Assembly: GCF_051014685.1 (NCBI RefSeq)
Contig: NW_027479039.1
Span: 204,094-268,093, forward strand
Direction: 5' to 3'
DNA length: 64,000 bases
Source: Ptiloglossa arizonensis
Lineage: Eukaryota; Arthropoda; Insecta; Hymenoptera; Colletidae
Part shown: in pieces, positions 22,298-35,393 of the stretch
How positions within the stretch are numbered: position 1 is the first letter of the stretch
Layout of the letters: each line of letters opens with the position of its first letter
The notes under the pieces: model-generated
The model's input: the letters and a program-made list of their open reading frames with translations, nothing else
Told to the model about the DNA's origin: nothing
The model's database searches: none
Position numbers and translations under genes: made by a program

Positions 22298-25200
22298 GTT
22301 AAGCGTTTGGAGCAGCAGAATTGCGAAAAATTTTTTGCCTTCTCAACCATTTCTTGGCTTCAAACTCCCATAACTCGCGAACGGATTGACCTAACCCAAA
22401 AATTCCTGTTGCGTCTGAAAGTAGAAACTCGCCCGGTTCCAAAGGTATGTGTATTTTTTCCCTAGGCCATTCTGGTTAAGCGTTTGGAGCAGCAGAATTG
22501 CGAAAAATTTGTTGCCTTCTCAACCATTTCTTGGCTTCAAACTCCCATATATCGCGAACGGATTGACCTAACCCAAAAATTCCTATTGCATCTGAAAGTA
22601 GAAACTCGCCCGATTACAACGGTATGTGCATTTTTTCCCTAGGCCATTCTGGTTAAGCGTTTGGAGCAGCAGAATTGCGAAAAATTTTTTGCCTTCTCAA
22701 CCATTTCTTGTCTTCAAACACCCATATCTCGCGAACGGATTGACCTAACCCAAAAATTCCTATTGCATCTGAAAGTAGAAACTCGCCCAATTACAACGGT
22801 ATGTGTATTTTTTCCCTAGGCCATTCTGGTTAAGCGTTTGTAGCAGCAGAATTGTGAAAAATTTTTTGCCTTCTCTACCATTTCTTGGCTTCATACTCCC
22901 ATATCTCGCGGACGGATTGACCTAACCCAAAAATTCCTATTGCATCTGAAAGTAGAAACTCGCCCGATTACAACGGTATGTGCATTTTTTCCCTAGGCCA
23001 TTCTGGTTAAGCGTTTGGAGCAGCAGAATTGCGAAAAATTTTTTGCCTTCTCAACCATTTCTTAGCTTCAAACTCCTATATCTCGCGAACGGATTGACCA
23101 AACCCAGATGTTCCTGCTGCGTCTGAAAGTAGAAACTCGCCCGATTACAACGGTATGTGTATTTTTCCCTGGGCCATTCTGGTTAAGCGTTCGGAGCAGC
23201 AGAATTGCGAAAAATTTTTTGCCTTCTCAACCATTTCTTGTCTTCAAACTCCCATATCTCGCGAACGGATTGACCTAACCCAAAAATTCCTATTGCATCT
23301 GAAAGTAGAAACTCGCCCGATTACAACGGTATTTGTATTTTTTCCCTAGGCCGTTCTGGTTAAGCGTTTGGAGCAGCAGAAGAGCGAAAAATTTGTTGTC
23401 TTGTCAACCATTTCTTAGCTTCAGACTCCTATATCTCGCGAACGGATTGACCAAACCCAGATTTGCCTGCTGCGTCTGAAAGTAGAAACTCGCCCGATTA
23501 CAACGGTATGTGTATTTTTTCCCTAGGCCATTCTGGTTAAGCGTTTGGAGCAGCAGAATTGCGAAAAATTTCTTGCCTTCTCAACCATTTCTTGGCTTCA
23601 AACTCCCATATCTCGCGAACGGATTGACCTAACCCAAAAATTCCTATGGCATCTGAAAGTAGAAACTCACCCGATTACAACGGTATGTGTATTTTTTCCC
23701 TAGGCCATTCTGGTTAAGCGTTTGGAGCAGCAGAATTGCGAAAAATTTTTTGCCTTCTCAAACATTTCTTGGCTTCAAACTCCTATATCTCGCGAACGGA
23801 TTGACCAAACCCAGATGTTCCTGCTGCGTCTGAAAGTAGAAATTCGCCCGATCACAACGGTATGTGTATTTTTTCCCTAGGCCATTCTGGTTAAGCGTTT
23901 GGAGCAGCAGAATTGCGAAAAATTTTTTGCCTTCTCTACCATTTCTTGGCTTCAAACTCCCATATCTCGCGAACGGATTGACCTAACCCAAAAATTCCTG
24001 TTGCGTCTGAAAGTAGAAACTCGCCCGGTTCCAAAGGTATTTGTATTTTTTCCCTAGGCCATTCTGGTTAAGCGTTTGGAGCAGCAGAATTGCGAAAAAT
24101 TTCTTGCCTTCTCAACCATTTCTTGGCTTCAAACTCCCATATCTCGCGAACGGATTGACCTAACCCAAAAATTCCTATGGCATCTGAAAGTAGAAACTCA
24201 CCCGATTACAACGGTATGTGTATTTTTTCCCTAGGCCATTCTGGTTAAGCGTTTGGAGCAGCAGAATTGCGAAAAATTTTTTGCCTTCTCAACCATTTCT
24301 TGGCTTCAAGCTCCCATATCTCGCGAACGGATTGACCTAACCCAAAAATTCCTATTGCATCTGAAAGTAGAAAATCGCCCGATTACAACGGTATTTGTAT
24401 TTTTTCCCTAGGCTATTCTGGTTAAGCGTTTGGAGCAGCAGAATTGCGAAAAATTTCTTGCCTTCTCAACCATTTCTTGGCTTCAAACTCCCATATCTCG
24501 CGAACGGATTGACCTAACCCAAAAATTCCTATGGCATCTGAAAGTAGAAACTCACCCGATTACAACGGTATGTGTATTTTTTCCCTAGGCCATTCTGGTT
24601 AAGCGTTTGGAGCAGCAGAATTGCGAAATATTTTTTGCCTTCTCAACCATTTCTTGGCTTCAAGCTCCCATATCTCGCGAACGGATTGACCTAACCCAAA
24701 AATTCCTATTGCATCTGAAAGTAGAAAATCGCCCGATTACAACGGTATTTGTACTTTTCCCTAGGCCATTCTGGTTAAGCGTTCGGAGCAGCAGAATTGC
24801 GAAAAATTTTTTGCCTTCTCAACCATTTCTTGTCTTCAAACTCCCATATCTCGCGAACGGATTGACCTAACCAAAAAATTCCTATTGCATCTGAAAGTAG
24901 AAACTCGCCCGATTACAACGGTATGTGTATGTTTTCCCTAGGCCATTCTGGTTAAGCGTTTGGAGCAGCAGAAGTGCGAAAAATTTGTTGTCTTCTCAAC
25001 CATTTCTTAGCTTCAAACTCCCATATCTCGCGAACGGATTGACGTAACCCAAAAATTCCTGTTGCATCTGAAAGTAGAAACTCGCCCGATTACAACGGTA
25101 TGTGTATTTTTCCCCTAGGCCATTCTGGTTAAGCGTTTGGAACAGCAGAATTGCGAAAAATTTTTTGCCTTCTCAACCATTTCTTGTCTTCAAACTGCCA

Positions 25201-26189
25201 TATCTCGCGAACGGATTGACCTAACCCAAAAATTCCTATTGCATCCGAAAGTAGAAACTCGACCGATTACAACGGTATGTGTATTTTTTCCCTAGGCCAT
25301 TCTGGTTAAGCGTTTGGAGCAGCAGAATTGTGAAAAATTTTTTGCCTTCTCTACCATTTCTTGGCTTCAAACTCCCATATCTCGCGAACGGATTGACCTA
25401 ACCCAAAAATTCCTATTGCATCTGAAAGTAGAAACTCGCCCGATTACAACGGTATGTGTATTTTTTCCCTAGGCCATTCTGGTTAAGCGTTTGGAGCAGC
25501 AGAATTGCGAAAAATTTTTTGCCTTCTCAAACATTTCTTGGCTTCAAGCTCCCATATCTCGCGAACGGATTGACCAAACCCAGATGTTCCTGCTGCGTCT
25601 GAAAGTAGAAACTCGCCCGATCACAACGGTATGTGTATTTTTTCCCTAGGCCATTCTGGTTAAGCGTTTGGAGCAGCAGAATTGCGAAAAATTTTTTGCC
25701 TTCTCTACCATTTCTTGGCTTCAAACTCCCATATCTCGCGAACGGATTGACCTAACCCAAAAATTCCTATTGCATCTGAAAGTAGAAACTCGCCCGATTA
25801 CAACGGTATTTGTATTTTTTCCCTAGGCCATTCTGGTTAAGCGTTTGGAGCAGCAGAATTGCGAAAAATTTTTTGCCTTCACAACCATTTCTTGGCTTCA
25901 AAGTCCCATATCTCGCGAACGGATTGACCTAACCCAAAAATTCCTATTGCATCTGAAAGTAGAAACTCGCCCGATCACAACGGTATGTGTATTTTTTCCC
26001 TAGGCCATTCTGCTTAAGCGTTTGGAGCAGCAGAATTGCGAAAAATTTCTTGCCTTCTCAACCATTTCTTGGCTTCAAACTCCCATATCTCGCGAACGGA
26101 TTGACCTAACCCAAAAATTCCTATGGCATCTGAAAGTAGAAACTCACCCGATTACAACGGTATGTGAATTTTTTCCCTAGGCCATTCTG
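22298..26189 (+). repeat. Irregular D2 monomers without a clear HOR
   Basis: There are 22 monomers with no long period. Unusual marks are CGGTTCCAAAGG (22298, 23890), CAAACACCC (22652), TTTGTAGCAG with CGCGGACGG (22829), GAAGAGCG (23359), AAATTCGCC (23713) and GCGAAATATT (24598). Two monomers are 176 bp (23006 and 24598). D1-like GATCAC ends occur at 23713, 25482 and 25836. Most of these classes also appear in the ordered HORs on the right, so this looks like an older, shuffled part of the array. Confidence 0.8.
24067..24773 (+). repeat. Dimer repeat, two copies of about 354 bp
   Basis: TTTCTTGCC/CCTATGGCATC/CTCACCC monomers (24067, 24421) alternate with CAAGCTC/GAAAATCGCC monomers (24244, 24598). 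The same pair recurs at 26013-26366, 27960-28313, 36456-36809, 37873-38226 and 41058-41411. It is therefore a stable two-monomer module of D2, duplicated locally here. Confidence 0.85.
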
Positions 26190-28136
26190 GTTAAGCGTTT
26201 GGAGCAGCAGAATTGCGAAAAATTTTTTGCCTTCTCAACCATTTCTTGGCTTCAAGCTCCCATATCTCGCGAACGGATCGACCTAACCCAAAAATTCCTA
26301 TTGCATCTGAAAGTAGAAAATCGCCCGATTACAACGGTATTTGTATTTTTTCCCCAGGCCATTCTGGTTAAGCGTTCGGAGCAGCAGAATTGCGAAAAAT
26401 TTTTTGCCTTCTCAACCATTTCTTGTCTTCAAACTCCCATATCTCGCGAACGGATTGACCTAACCAAAAAATTCCTATTGCATCTGAAAGTAGAAACTCG
26501 TCCGATTACAACGGTATGTGTATGTTTTCCCTAGGCCATTCTGGTTAAGCGTTTGGAGCAGCAGAGGTGCGAAAAATTTGTTGTCTTCTCAACCATTTCT
26601 TAGCTTCAAACTCCCATATCTCGCGAACGGATTTACGTAACCCAAAAATTCCTGTTGCATCTGAAAGTAGAAACTCGCCCGATTACAACGGTATGTGTAT
26701 TTTTCCACTAGGCCATTCTGGTTAAGCGTTTGGAACAGCAGAATTGCGAAAAATTTTTTGCCTTCTCAACCATTTCTTGTCTTCAAACTGCCATATCTCG
26801 CGAACGGATTGACCTAACCCAAAAATTCCTATTGCATCCGAAAGTAGAAACTCGACCGATTACAACGGTATGTGTATTTTTTCCCTAGGCCATTCTGGTT
26901 AAGCGTTTGGAGCAGCAGAATTGTGAAAAATTTTTTGCCTTCTCTACCATTTCTTGGCTTCAAACTCCCATATCTCGCGAACGGATTGACCTAACCCAAA
27001 AATTCCTATTGCATCTGAAAGTAGAAACTCGCCCGATTACAACGGTATGTGTATTTTTTCCCTAGGCCATTCTGGTTAAGCGTTTGGAGCAGCAGAATTG
27101 CGAAAAATTTTTTGCTTTCTCAACCATTTCTTGGCTTCAAACTCCCATATCTCGCGAACGGATTGACCTAACCCAAAAATTCCTGTTGCGTCTGAAAGTA
27201 GAAACTCGCACGATTACAACGCTATGTGTATTTTTTCCTTAGGCCATTCTGGTTAAGCGTTCGGAGCAGCAGAATTGCGAAAAATTTTTTGCCTTCTCAA
27301 CCATTTCTTGTCTTCAAACTCCCATATCTCGCGAACGGATTGACCTAACCCAAAAATTCCTATTGCATCTGAAAGTAGAAACTCGCCCGATTACAACGGT
27401 ATGTGTATTTTTTCCCTAGGCCATTCTGGTTAAGCGTTTGGAGCAGCAGAATTGCGAAAAATTTTTTGCCTTCTCAACCATTTCTTGGCTTCAATCTCCC
27501 ATAACTCGCGAACGGATTGACCTAACCCAAAAATTCCTGTTGCGTCTGAAATTAGAAACTCGCCCGGTTACAATGGTATGTGTATTTTTTCCCTAGGCCA
27601 TTTTGGTTAAGCGTTTGGAGCAGCAGAAGTGCGAAAAATTTGTTGCCTTCTCAACCATTTCTTGGCTTCAAACTCCCATATCTCGCGAACGGATTGACCT
27701 AACCCAAAAATTCCTGTTGCGTCTGAAAGTAGAAACTCGCCCGGTTACAACGGTATGTGTATTTTTTCCCTAGGCCATTCTGGTTAAGCGTTTGGAGCAG
27801 CAGAAGTGCGAAAAATTTGTTGCCTTCTCAACCATTTCTTGGCTTCAAACTCCCATATCTCGCGAACGGATTGACATAACCCAAAAATTCCTATTGCATC
27901 TGAAAGTAGAAAATCGCCCGATTACAACGGTATTTGTATTTTTTCCCTAGGCCATTCTGGTTAAGCGTTTGGAGCAGCAGAATTGCGAAAAATTTCTTGC
28001 CTTCTCAACCATTTCTTGGCTTCAAACTCCCATATCTTGCGAACGGATTGACCTAACCCAAAAATTCCTATGGCATCTGAAAGTAGAAACTCACCCGATT
28101 ACAACGGTATGTGTATTTTTTCCCTAGGCCATTCTG
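26190..28136 (+). repeat. 11-monomer HOR (1947 bp)
   Basis: The order is CAAGCTC/CGGATCGACC/GAAAATCG, CGTTCGG/CTCGTCC, GATTTACGTAACC with TTTTCCACTAGG, GGAACAGCAG/ACTGCCAT, GAATTGTG/CTCTACC, GCTTTCTC/ACGCTATG, CGTTCGG, CATAACTCG/GAAATTAG, two GAAGTGCG/TTGTTGCC monomers, and TTTCTTGCC/CCTATGGC. GATTTACG and CACTAGG are confined to this block and its two copies. At about 26352 the stop-like TAG of CCCTAGG is CAG. Confidence 0.88.
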
Positions 28137-29198
28137 GTTAAGCGTTTGGAGCAGCAGAATTGCGAAAAATTTTTTGCCTTCTCAACCATTTCTTGGCTTC
28201 AAGCTCCCATATCTCGCGAACGGATCGACCTAACCCAAAAATTCCTATTGCATCTGAAAGTAGAAAATCGCCCGATTACAACGGTATTTGTATTTTTTCC
28301 CTAGGCCATTCTGGTTAAGCGTTCGGAGCAGCAGAATTGCGAAAAATTTTTTGCCTTCTCAACCATTTCTTGTCTTCAAACTCCCATATCTCGCGAACGG
28401 ATTGACCTAACCAAAAAATTCCTATTGCATCTGAAAGTAGAAACTCGTCCGATTACAACGGTATGTGTATGTTTTCCCTAGGCCATTCTGGTTAAGCGTT
28501 TGGAGCAGCAGAAGTGCGAAAAATTTGTTGTCTTCTCAACCATTTCTTAGCTTCAAACTCCCATATCTCGCGAACGGATTTACGTAACCCAAAAATTCCT
28601 GTTGCATCTGAAAGTAGAAACTCGCCCGATTACAACGGTATGTGTATTTTTCCACTAGGCCATTCTGGTTAAGCGTTTGGAACAGCAGAATTGCGAAAAA
28701 TTTTTTGCCTTCTCAACCATTTCTTGTCTTCAAACTGCCATATCTCGCGAACGGATTGACCTAACCCAAAAATTCCTATTGCATCCGAAAGTAGAAACTC
28801 GACCGATTACAACGGTATGTGTATTTTTTCCCTAGGCCATTCTGGTTAAGCGTTTGGAGCAGCAGAATTGTGAAAAATTTTTTGCCTTCTCTACCATTTC
28901 TTGGCTTCAAACTCCCATATCTCGCGAACGGATTGACCTAACCCAAAAATTCCTATTGCATCTGAAAGTAGAAACTCGCCCGATTACAACGGTATGTGTA
29001 TTTTTTCCCTAGGCCATTCTGGTTAAGCGTTTGGAGCAGCAGAATTGCGAAAAATTTTTTGCTTTCTCAACCATTTCTTGGCTTCAAACTCCCATATCTC
29101 TCGAACGGATTGACCTAACCCAAAAATTCCTGTTGCGTCTGAAAGTAGAAACTCGCCCGGTTACAACGGTATGTGTATTTTTTCCCTAGGCCATTCTG
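28137..29198 (+). repeat. 6-monomer subset copy of the 11-mer (1062 bp)
   Basis: This repeats the first six monomers of 26190-28136 (offset 1947), including CGGATCGACC, GATTTACG, CCACTAGG and ACTGCCAT. The sixth ends CCCGGTTAC rather than CGCACG/ACGCTATG and has CTCTCGAACGG. It therefore took its tail from another class at the junction. Confidence 0.88.
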
Positions 29199-30968
29199 GT
29201 TAAGCGTTTGGAGCAGCAGAATTGCGAAAAATTTTTTGCCTTCTCAACCATTTCTTGGCTTCAAGCTCCCATATCTCGCGAACGGATCGACCTAACCCAA
29301 AAATTCCTATTGCATCTGAAAGTAGAAAATCGCCCGATTACAACGGTATTTGTATTTTTTCCATAGGCCATTCTGGTTAAGCGTTCGGAGCAGCAGAATT
29401 GCGAAAAATTTTTTGCCTTCTCAACCATTTCTTGTCTTCAAACTCCCATATCTCGCGAACGGATTGACCTAACCAAAAAATTCCTATTGCATCTGAAAGT
29501 AGAAACTCGTCCGATTACAACGGTATGTGTATGTTTTCCCTAGGCCATTCTGGTTAAGCGTTTGGAGCAGCAGAAGTGCGAAAAATTTGTTGTCTTCTCA
29601 ACCATTTCTTAGCTTCAAACTCCCATATCTCGCGAACGGATTTACGTAACCCAAAAATTCCTGTTGCATCTGAAAGTAGAAACTCGCCCGATTACAACGG
29701 TATGTGTATTTTTCCACTAGGCCATTCTGGTTAAGCGTTTGGAACAGCAGAATTGCGAAAAATTTTTTGCCTTCTCAACCATTTCTTGTCTTCAAACTGC
29801 CATATCTCGCGAACGGATTGACCTAACCCAAAAATTCCTATTGCATCCGAAAGTAGAAACTCGACCGATTACAACGGTATGTGTATTTTTTCCCTAGGCC
29901 ATTCTGGTTAAGAGTTTGGAGCAGCAGAATTGTGAAAAATTTTTTGCTTTCTCTACCATTTCTTGGCTTCATACTCCCATATCTCGCGAACGGATTGACC
30001 TAACCCAAAAATCCCTATTGCATCTGAAAGTAGAAACTCGCCCGATTACAACGGTATGTGTATTTTTTCCCTAGGCCATTCTGGTTAAGCGTTTGGAGCA
30101 GCAGAATTGCGAAAAATTTTTTGCTTTCTCAACCATTTCTTGGCTTCAAACTCCCATATCTCGCGAACGGATTGACCTAACCCAAAAATTCCTGTTGCGT
30201 CTGAAAGTAGAAACTCGCACGATTACAACGCTATGTGTATTTTTTCCCTAGGCCATTCTGGTTAAGCGTTCGGAGCAGCAGAATTGCGAAAAATTTTTTG
30301 CCTTCTCAACCATTTCTTGTCTTCAAACTCCCATATCTCGCGAACGGATTGACCTAACCCAAAAATTCCTATTGCATCTGAAAGTAGAAACTCGCCCGAT
30401 TACAACGGTATGTGTATTTTTTCCCTAGGCCATTCTGGTTAAGCGTTTGGAGCAGCAGAATTGCGAAAAATTTTTTGCCTTCTCAACCATTTCTTGGCTT
30501 CAAACTCCCATAACTCGCGAACGGATTGACCTAACCCAAAAATTCCTGTTGCGTCTGAAATTAGAAACTCGCCCGGTTACAACGCTATGTGTATTTTTTC
30601 CCTAGGCCATTCTGGTTAAGCGTTTGGAGCAGCAGAATTGCGAAAAATTTTTTGCCTTCTCAACCATTTCTTGGCTTCAAACTCCCATAACTCGCGAACG
30701 GATTGACCTAACCCAAAAATTCCTGTTGCGTCTGAAAGTAGAAACTCGCCCGGTTACAACGGTATGTGTATTTTTTCCCTAGGCCATTCTGGTTAAGCGT
30801 TTGGAGCAGCAGAAGTGCGAAAAATTTGTTGCCTTCTCAACCATTTCTTGGCTTCAAACTCCCATATCTCGCGAACGGATTGACCTAACCCAAAAATTCC
30901 TGTTGCGTCTGAAAGTAGAAACTCGCCCGATTACAACGGTATGTGTATTTTTTCCCTAGGCCATTCTG
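29199..30968 (+). repeat. Third copy of the 11-mer series, 10 monomers
   Basis: 29199-30437 repeats 28137-29198 at an offset of 1062 and continues with CGTTCGG as in the first copy. It then has two CATAAC monomers (30438, 30615) and one GAAGTGCG/TTGTTGCC. The monomer at 29907 is a new form, GTTAAGAGTTTGG with GCTTTCTCTACC and CATACTCCC, which recurs only at 32562. Confidence 0.85.
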
Positions 30969-33800
30969 GTTAAGCGTTTGGAGCAGCAGAATTGCGAAAA
31001 ATTTTTTGCCTTCTCAACCATTTCTTGTCTTCAAACACCCATATCTCGCGAACGGATTGACCTAACCCAAAAATTCCTATTGCATCTGAAAGTAGAAAAT
31101 CGCCCGATTACAACGGTATGTGTATTTTTTCCCTGGGCCATTCTGGTTAAGCGTTCGGAGCAGCAGAATTGCGAAAAATTTTTTGCCTTCTCAACCATTT
31201 CTTGTCTTCAAACTCCCATATCTCGCGAACGGATTGACCTAACCCAAAAATTCCTATTGCATCTGAAAGTAGAAACTCGCCCGATTACAACGGTATTTGT
31301 ATTTTTTCCCTAGGCCATTCTGGTTAAGCGTTTGGAGCAGCAGAAGTGCGAAAAATTTGTTGTCTTGTCAACCATTTCTTAGCTTCAGACTCCTATATCT
31401 CGCGAACGGATTGACCAAACCCAGATTTTCCTGCTGCGTCTGAAAGTAGAAACTCGCCCGATTACAACGGTATGTGTATTTTTTCCCTAGGCCATTCTGG
31501 TTAAGCGTTTGGAGCAGCAGAATTGCGAAAAATTTCTTGCCTTCTCAACCATTTCTTGGCTTCAAACTCCCATATCTCGCGAACGGATTGACCTAACCCA
31601 AAAATTCCTATGGCATCTGAAAGTAGAAACTCGCCCGATCACAACGGTATGTGTATTTTTTCCCTAGGCCATTCTGGTTAAGCGTTTGGAGCAGCAGAAT
31701 TGCGAAAAATTTCTTGCCTTCTCAACCATTTCTTGGCTTCAAACTCCCATATCTCGCGAACGGATTGACCTAACCCAAAAATTCCTATGGCATCTGAAAG
31801 TAGAAACTCACCCGATTACAACGGTATGTGTATTTTTTCCCTAGGCCATTCTGGTTAAGAGTTTGGAACAGCAGAATTGCGAAAAATTTTTTGCCTTCTC
31901 AACCATTTCTTGTCTTCAAACTCCCATATCTCCCGAACGGATTGACCTAACCCAAAAATTCCTATTGCATCCGAAAGTAGAAACTCGACCGATTACAACG
32001 GTATGTGTATTTTTTCCCTAGGCCATTCTGGTTAAGCGTTTGGAGCAGCAGAATTGTGAAAAATTTTTTGCCTTCTCTACCATTTCTTGGCTTCAAACTC
32101 CCATATATCGCGAACGGATTGACCTAACCCAAAAATTCCTGTTGCATCTGAAAGTAGAAACTCGCCCGATTACAACGGTATGTGTATTTTTTCCCTAGGC
32201 CATTCTGGTTAAGCGTTTGGAGCAGCAGAATTGCGAAAAATTTTTTGCTTTCTCAACCATTTCTTGGCTTCAAACTCCCATATCTCGCGAACGGATTGAC
32301 CTAACCCAAAAATTCCTGTTGCGTCTGAAAGTAGAAACTCGCCCGATTACAACGGTATGTGTATTTTTTCCCTAGGCCATTCAGGTTAAGCGTTTGGAGC
32401 AGCAGAATTGCGAAAAATTTCTTGCCTTCACAACCATTTCTTGTCTTCAAACTGCCATATCTCGCGAACGGATTGACCTAACCCAAAAATTCCTATTGCA
32501 TCCGAAAGTAGAAACTCGACCGATTACAACGGTATGTGTATTTTTTCCCTAGGCCATTCTGGTTAAGAGTTTGGAGCAGCAGAATTGTGAAAAATTTTTT
32601 GCTTTCTCTACCATTTCTTGGCTTCATACTCCCATATCTCGCGAACGGATTGACCTAACCCAAAAATTCCTATTGCATCTGAAAGTAGAAACTCGCCCGA
32701 TTACAACGGTATGTGTATTTTTTCCCTAGGCCATTCTGGTTAAGCGTTTGGAGCAGCAGAATTGCGAAAAATTTTTTGCTTTCTCAACCATTTCTTGGCT
32801 TCAAACTCCCATATCTCGCGAACGGATTGACCTAACCCAAAAATTCCTGTTGCGTCTGAAAGTAGAAACTCGCACGATTACAACGCTATGTGTATTTTTT
32901 CCCTAGGCCATTCTGGTTAAGCGTTCGGAGCAGCAGAATTGCGAAAAATTTTTTGCCTTCTCAACCATTTCTTGTCTTCAAACTCCCATATCTCGCGAAC
33001 GGATTGACCTAACCCAAAAATTCCTATTGCATCTGAAAGTAGAAACTCGCCCGATTACAACGGTATGTGTATTTTTTCCCTAGGCCATTCTGGTTAAGCG
33101 TTTGGAGCAGCAGAATTGCGAAAAATTTTTTGCCTTCTCAACCATTTCTTGGCTTCAAACTCCCATAACTCGCGAACGGATTGACCTAACCCAAAAATTC
33201 CTGTTGCGTCTGAAATTAGAAACTCGCCCGGTTACAATGGTATGTGTATTTTTTCCCTAGGCCATTTTGGTTAAGCGTTTGGAGCAGCAGAAGTGCGAAA
33301 AATTTGTTGCCTTCTCAACCATTTCTTGGCTTCAAACTCCCATATCTCGCGAACGGATTGACCTAACCCAAAAATTCCTGTTGCGTCTGAAAGTAGAAAC
33401 TCGCCCGGTTACAACGGTATGTGTATTTTTTCCCTAGGCCATTCTGGTTAAGCGTTTGGAGCAGCAGAAGTGCGAAAAATTTGTTGCCTTCTCAACCATT
33501 TCTTGGCTTCAAACTCCCATATCTCGCGAACGGATTGACATAACCCAAAAATTCCTGTTGCGTCTGAAAGTAGAAACTCGCCCGATTACAACGGTATGTG
33601 TATTTTTTCCCTAGGCCATTCTGGTTAAGCGTTTGGAGCAGCAGAATTGCGAAAAATTTTTTGCCTTCTCAAGCATTTCTTGTCTTCAAACACCCATATC
33701 TCGCGAACGGATTGACCTAACCCAAAAATTCCTGTTGCGTCTGAAAGTAGAAACTCGCCCGATTACAACGGTATGTGTATTTTTTCCCTAGGCCATTCTG
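30969..33800 (+). repeat. 16-monomer HOR, copy 1 (2832 bp)
   Basis: This begins with the CAAACACCC/GAAAATCG/CCCTGGGCC monomer and contains G, T, two TTTCTTGCC/CCTATGGC, GTTAAGAGTTTGGAACAG with CTCCCGAACGG, GAATTGTG/TATATCG and GCTTTCTC ending CATTCAGG. Its second half (32562-33446) follows the series seen at 29907 and at 27429, including GAAATTAG, CAATGG and CATTTTGG. It is therefore itself a composite. Confidence 0.88.
32385..32561 (+). repeat. Fused monomer (TTTCTTGCC/TTCACAACC front, ACTGCC/CATCCG back)
   Basis: The front matches the monomer at 35217 (TTTCTTGCCTTCACAACC), and the back matches GGAACAGCAG-class monomers such as 29730 (TGTCTTCAAACTGCC, CATCCGAAAG, CTCGACC). The exchange lies between p49 and p59, inside the conserved ACCATTTCTTG. 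It joins the 30969 series to the 29907 series. Confidence 0.85.
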
Positions 33801-35393
33801 GTTAAGCGTTTGGAGCAGCAGAATTGCGAAAAATTTTTTGCCTTCTCAACCATTTCTTGTCTTCAAACACCCATATCTCGCGAACGGATTGACCTAACCC
33901 AAAAATTCCTATTGCATCTGAAAGTAGAAAATCGCCCGATTACAACGGTATGTGTATTTTTTCCCTGGGCCATTCTGGTTAAGCGTTCGGAGCAGCAGAA
34001 TTGCGAAAAATTTTTTGCCTTCTCAACCATTTCTTGTCTTCAAACTCCCATATCTCGCGAACGGATTGACCTAACCCAAAAATTCCTATTGCATCTGAAA
34101 GTAGAAACTCGCCCGATTACAACGGTATTTGTATTTTTTCCCTAGGCCATTCTGGTTAAGCGTTTGGAGCAGCAGAAGTGCGAAAAATTTGTTGTCTTGT
34201 CAACCATTTCTTAGCTTCAGACTCCTATATCTCGCGAACGGATTGACCAAACCCAGATTTTCCTGCTGCGTCTGAAAGTAGAAACTCGCCCGATTACAAC
34301 GGTATGTGTATTTTTTCCCTAGGCCATTCTGGTTAAGCGTTTGGAGCAGCAGAATTGCGAAAAATTTCTTGCCTTCTCAACCATTTCTTGGCTTCAAACT
34401 CCCATATCTCGCGAACGGATTGACCTAACCCAAAAATTCCTATGGCATCTGAAAGTAGAAACTCGCCCGATCACAACGGTATGTGTATTTTTTCCCTAGG
34501 CCATTCTGGTTAAGCGTTTGGAGCAGCAGAATTGCGAAAAATTTCTTGCCTTCTCAACCATTTCTTGGCTTCAAACTCCCATATCTCGCGAACGGATTGA
34601 CCTAACCCAAAAATTCCTATGGCATCTGAAAGTAGAAACTCACCCGATTACAACGGTATGTGTATTTTTTCCCTAGGCCATTCTGGTTAAGAGTTTGGAA
34701 CAGCAGAATTGCGAAAAATTTTTTGCCTTCTCAACCATTTCTTGTCTTCAAACTCCCATATCTCCCGAACGGATTGACCTAACCCAAAAATTCCTATTGC
34801 ATCCGAAAGTAGAAACTCGACCGATTACAACGGTATGTGTATTTTTTCCCTAGGCCATTCTGGTTAAGCGTTTGGAGCAGCAGAATTGTGAAAAATTTTT
34901 TGCCTTCTCTACCATTTCTTGGCTTCAAACTCCCATATATCGCGAACGGATTGACCTAACCCAAAAATTCCTGTTGCATCTGAAAGTAGAAACTCGCCCG
35001 ATTACAACGGTATGTGTATTTTTTCCCTAGGCCATTCTGGTTAAGCGTTTGGAGCAGCAGAATTGCGAAAAATTTTTTGCTTTCTCAACCATTTCTTGGC
35101 TTCAAACTCCCATATCTCGCGAACGGATTGACCTAACCCAAAAATTCCTGTTGCGTCTGAAAGTAGAAACTCGCCCGATTACAACGGTATGTGTATTTTT
35201 TCCCTAGGCCATTCAGGTTAAGCGTTTGGAGCAGCAGAATTGCGAAAAATTTCTTGCCTTCACAACCATTTCTTGGCTTCAAAGTCCCATATCTCGCGAA
35301 CGGATTGACCTAACCCAAAAATTCCTATTGCATCTGAAAGTAGAAACTCGCCCGATCACAACGGTATGTGTATTTTTTCCCTAGGCCATTCTG
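33801..35393 (+). repeat. 16-monomer HOR, partial copy 2 (9 monomers)
   Basis: This repeats 30969-32440 at an offset of 2832, with no difference noticed by eye at diagnostic sites. It diverges at about 35270, where the fused monomer at 32385 switches class but 35217 continues as CAAAGTCCC with GATCAC. Confidence 0.9.

Noticed and set aside
22298..26189. Possible transposon or gene insertion in the disordered stretch
   Set aside because: The 177-bp register can be followed through every monomer with at most one-base changes; no foreign sequence is present.
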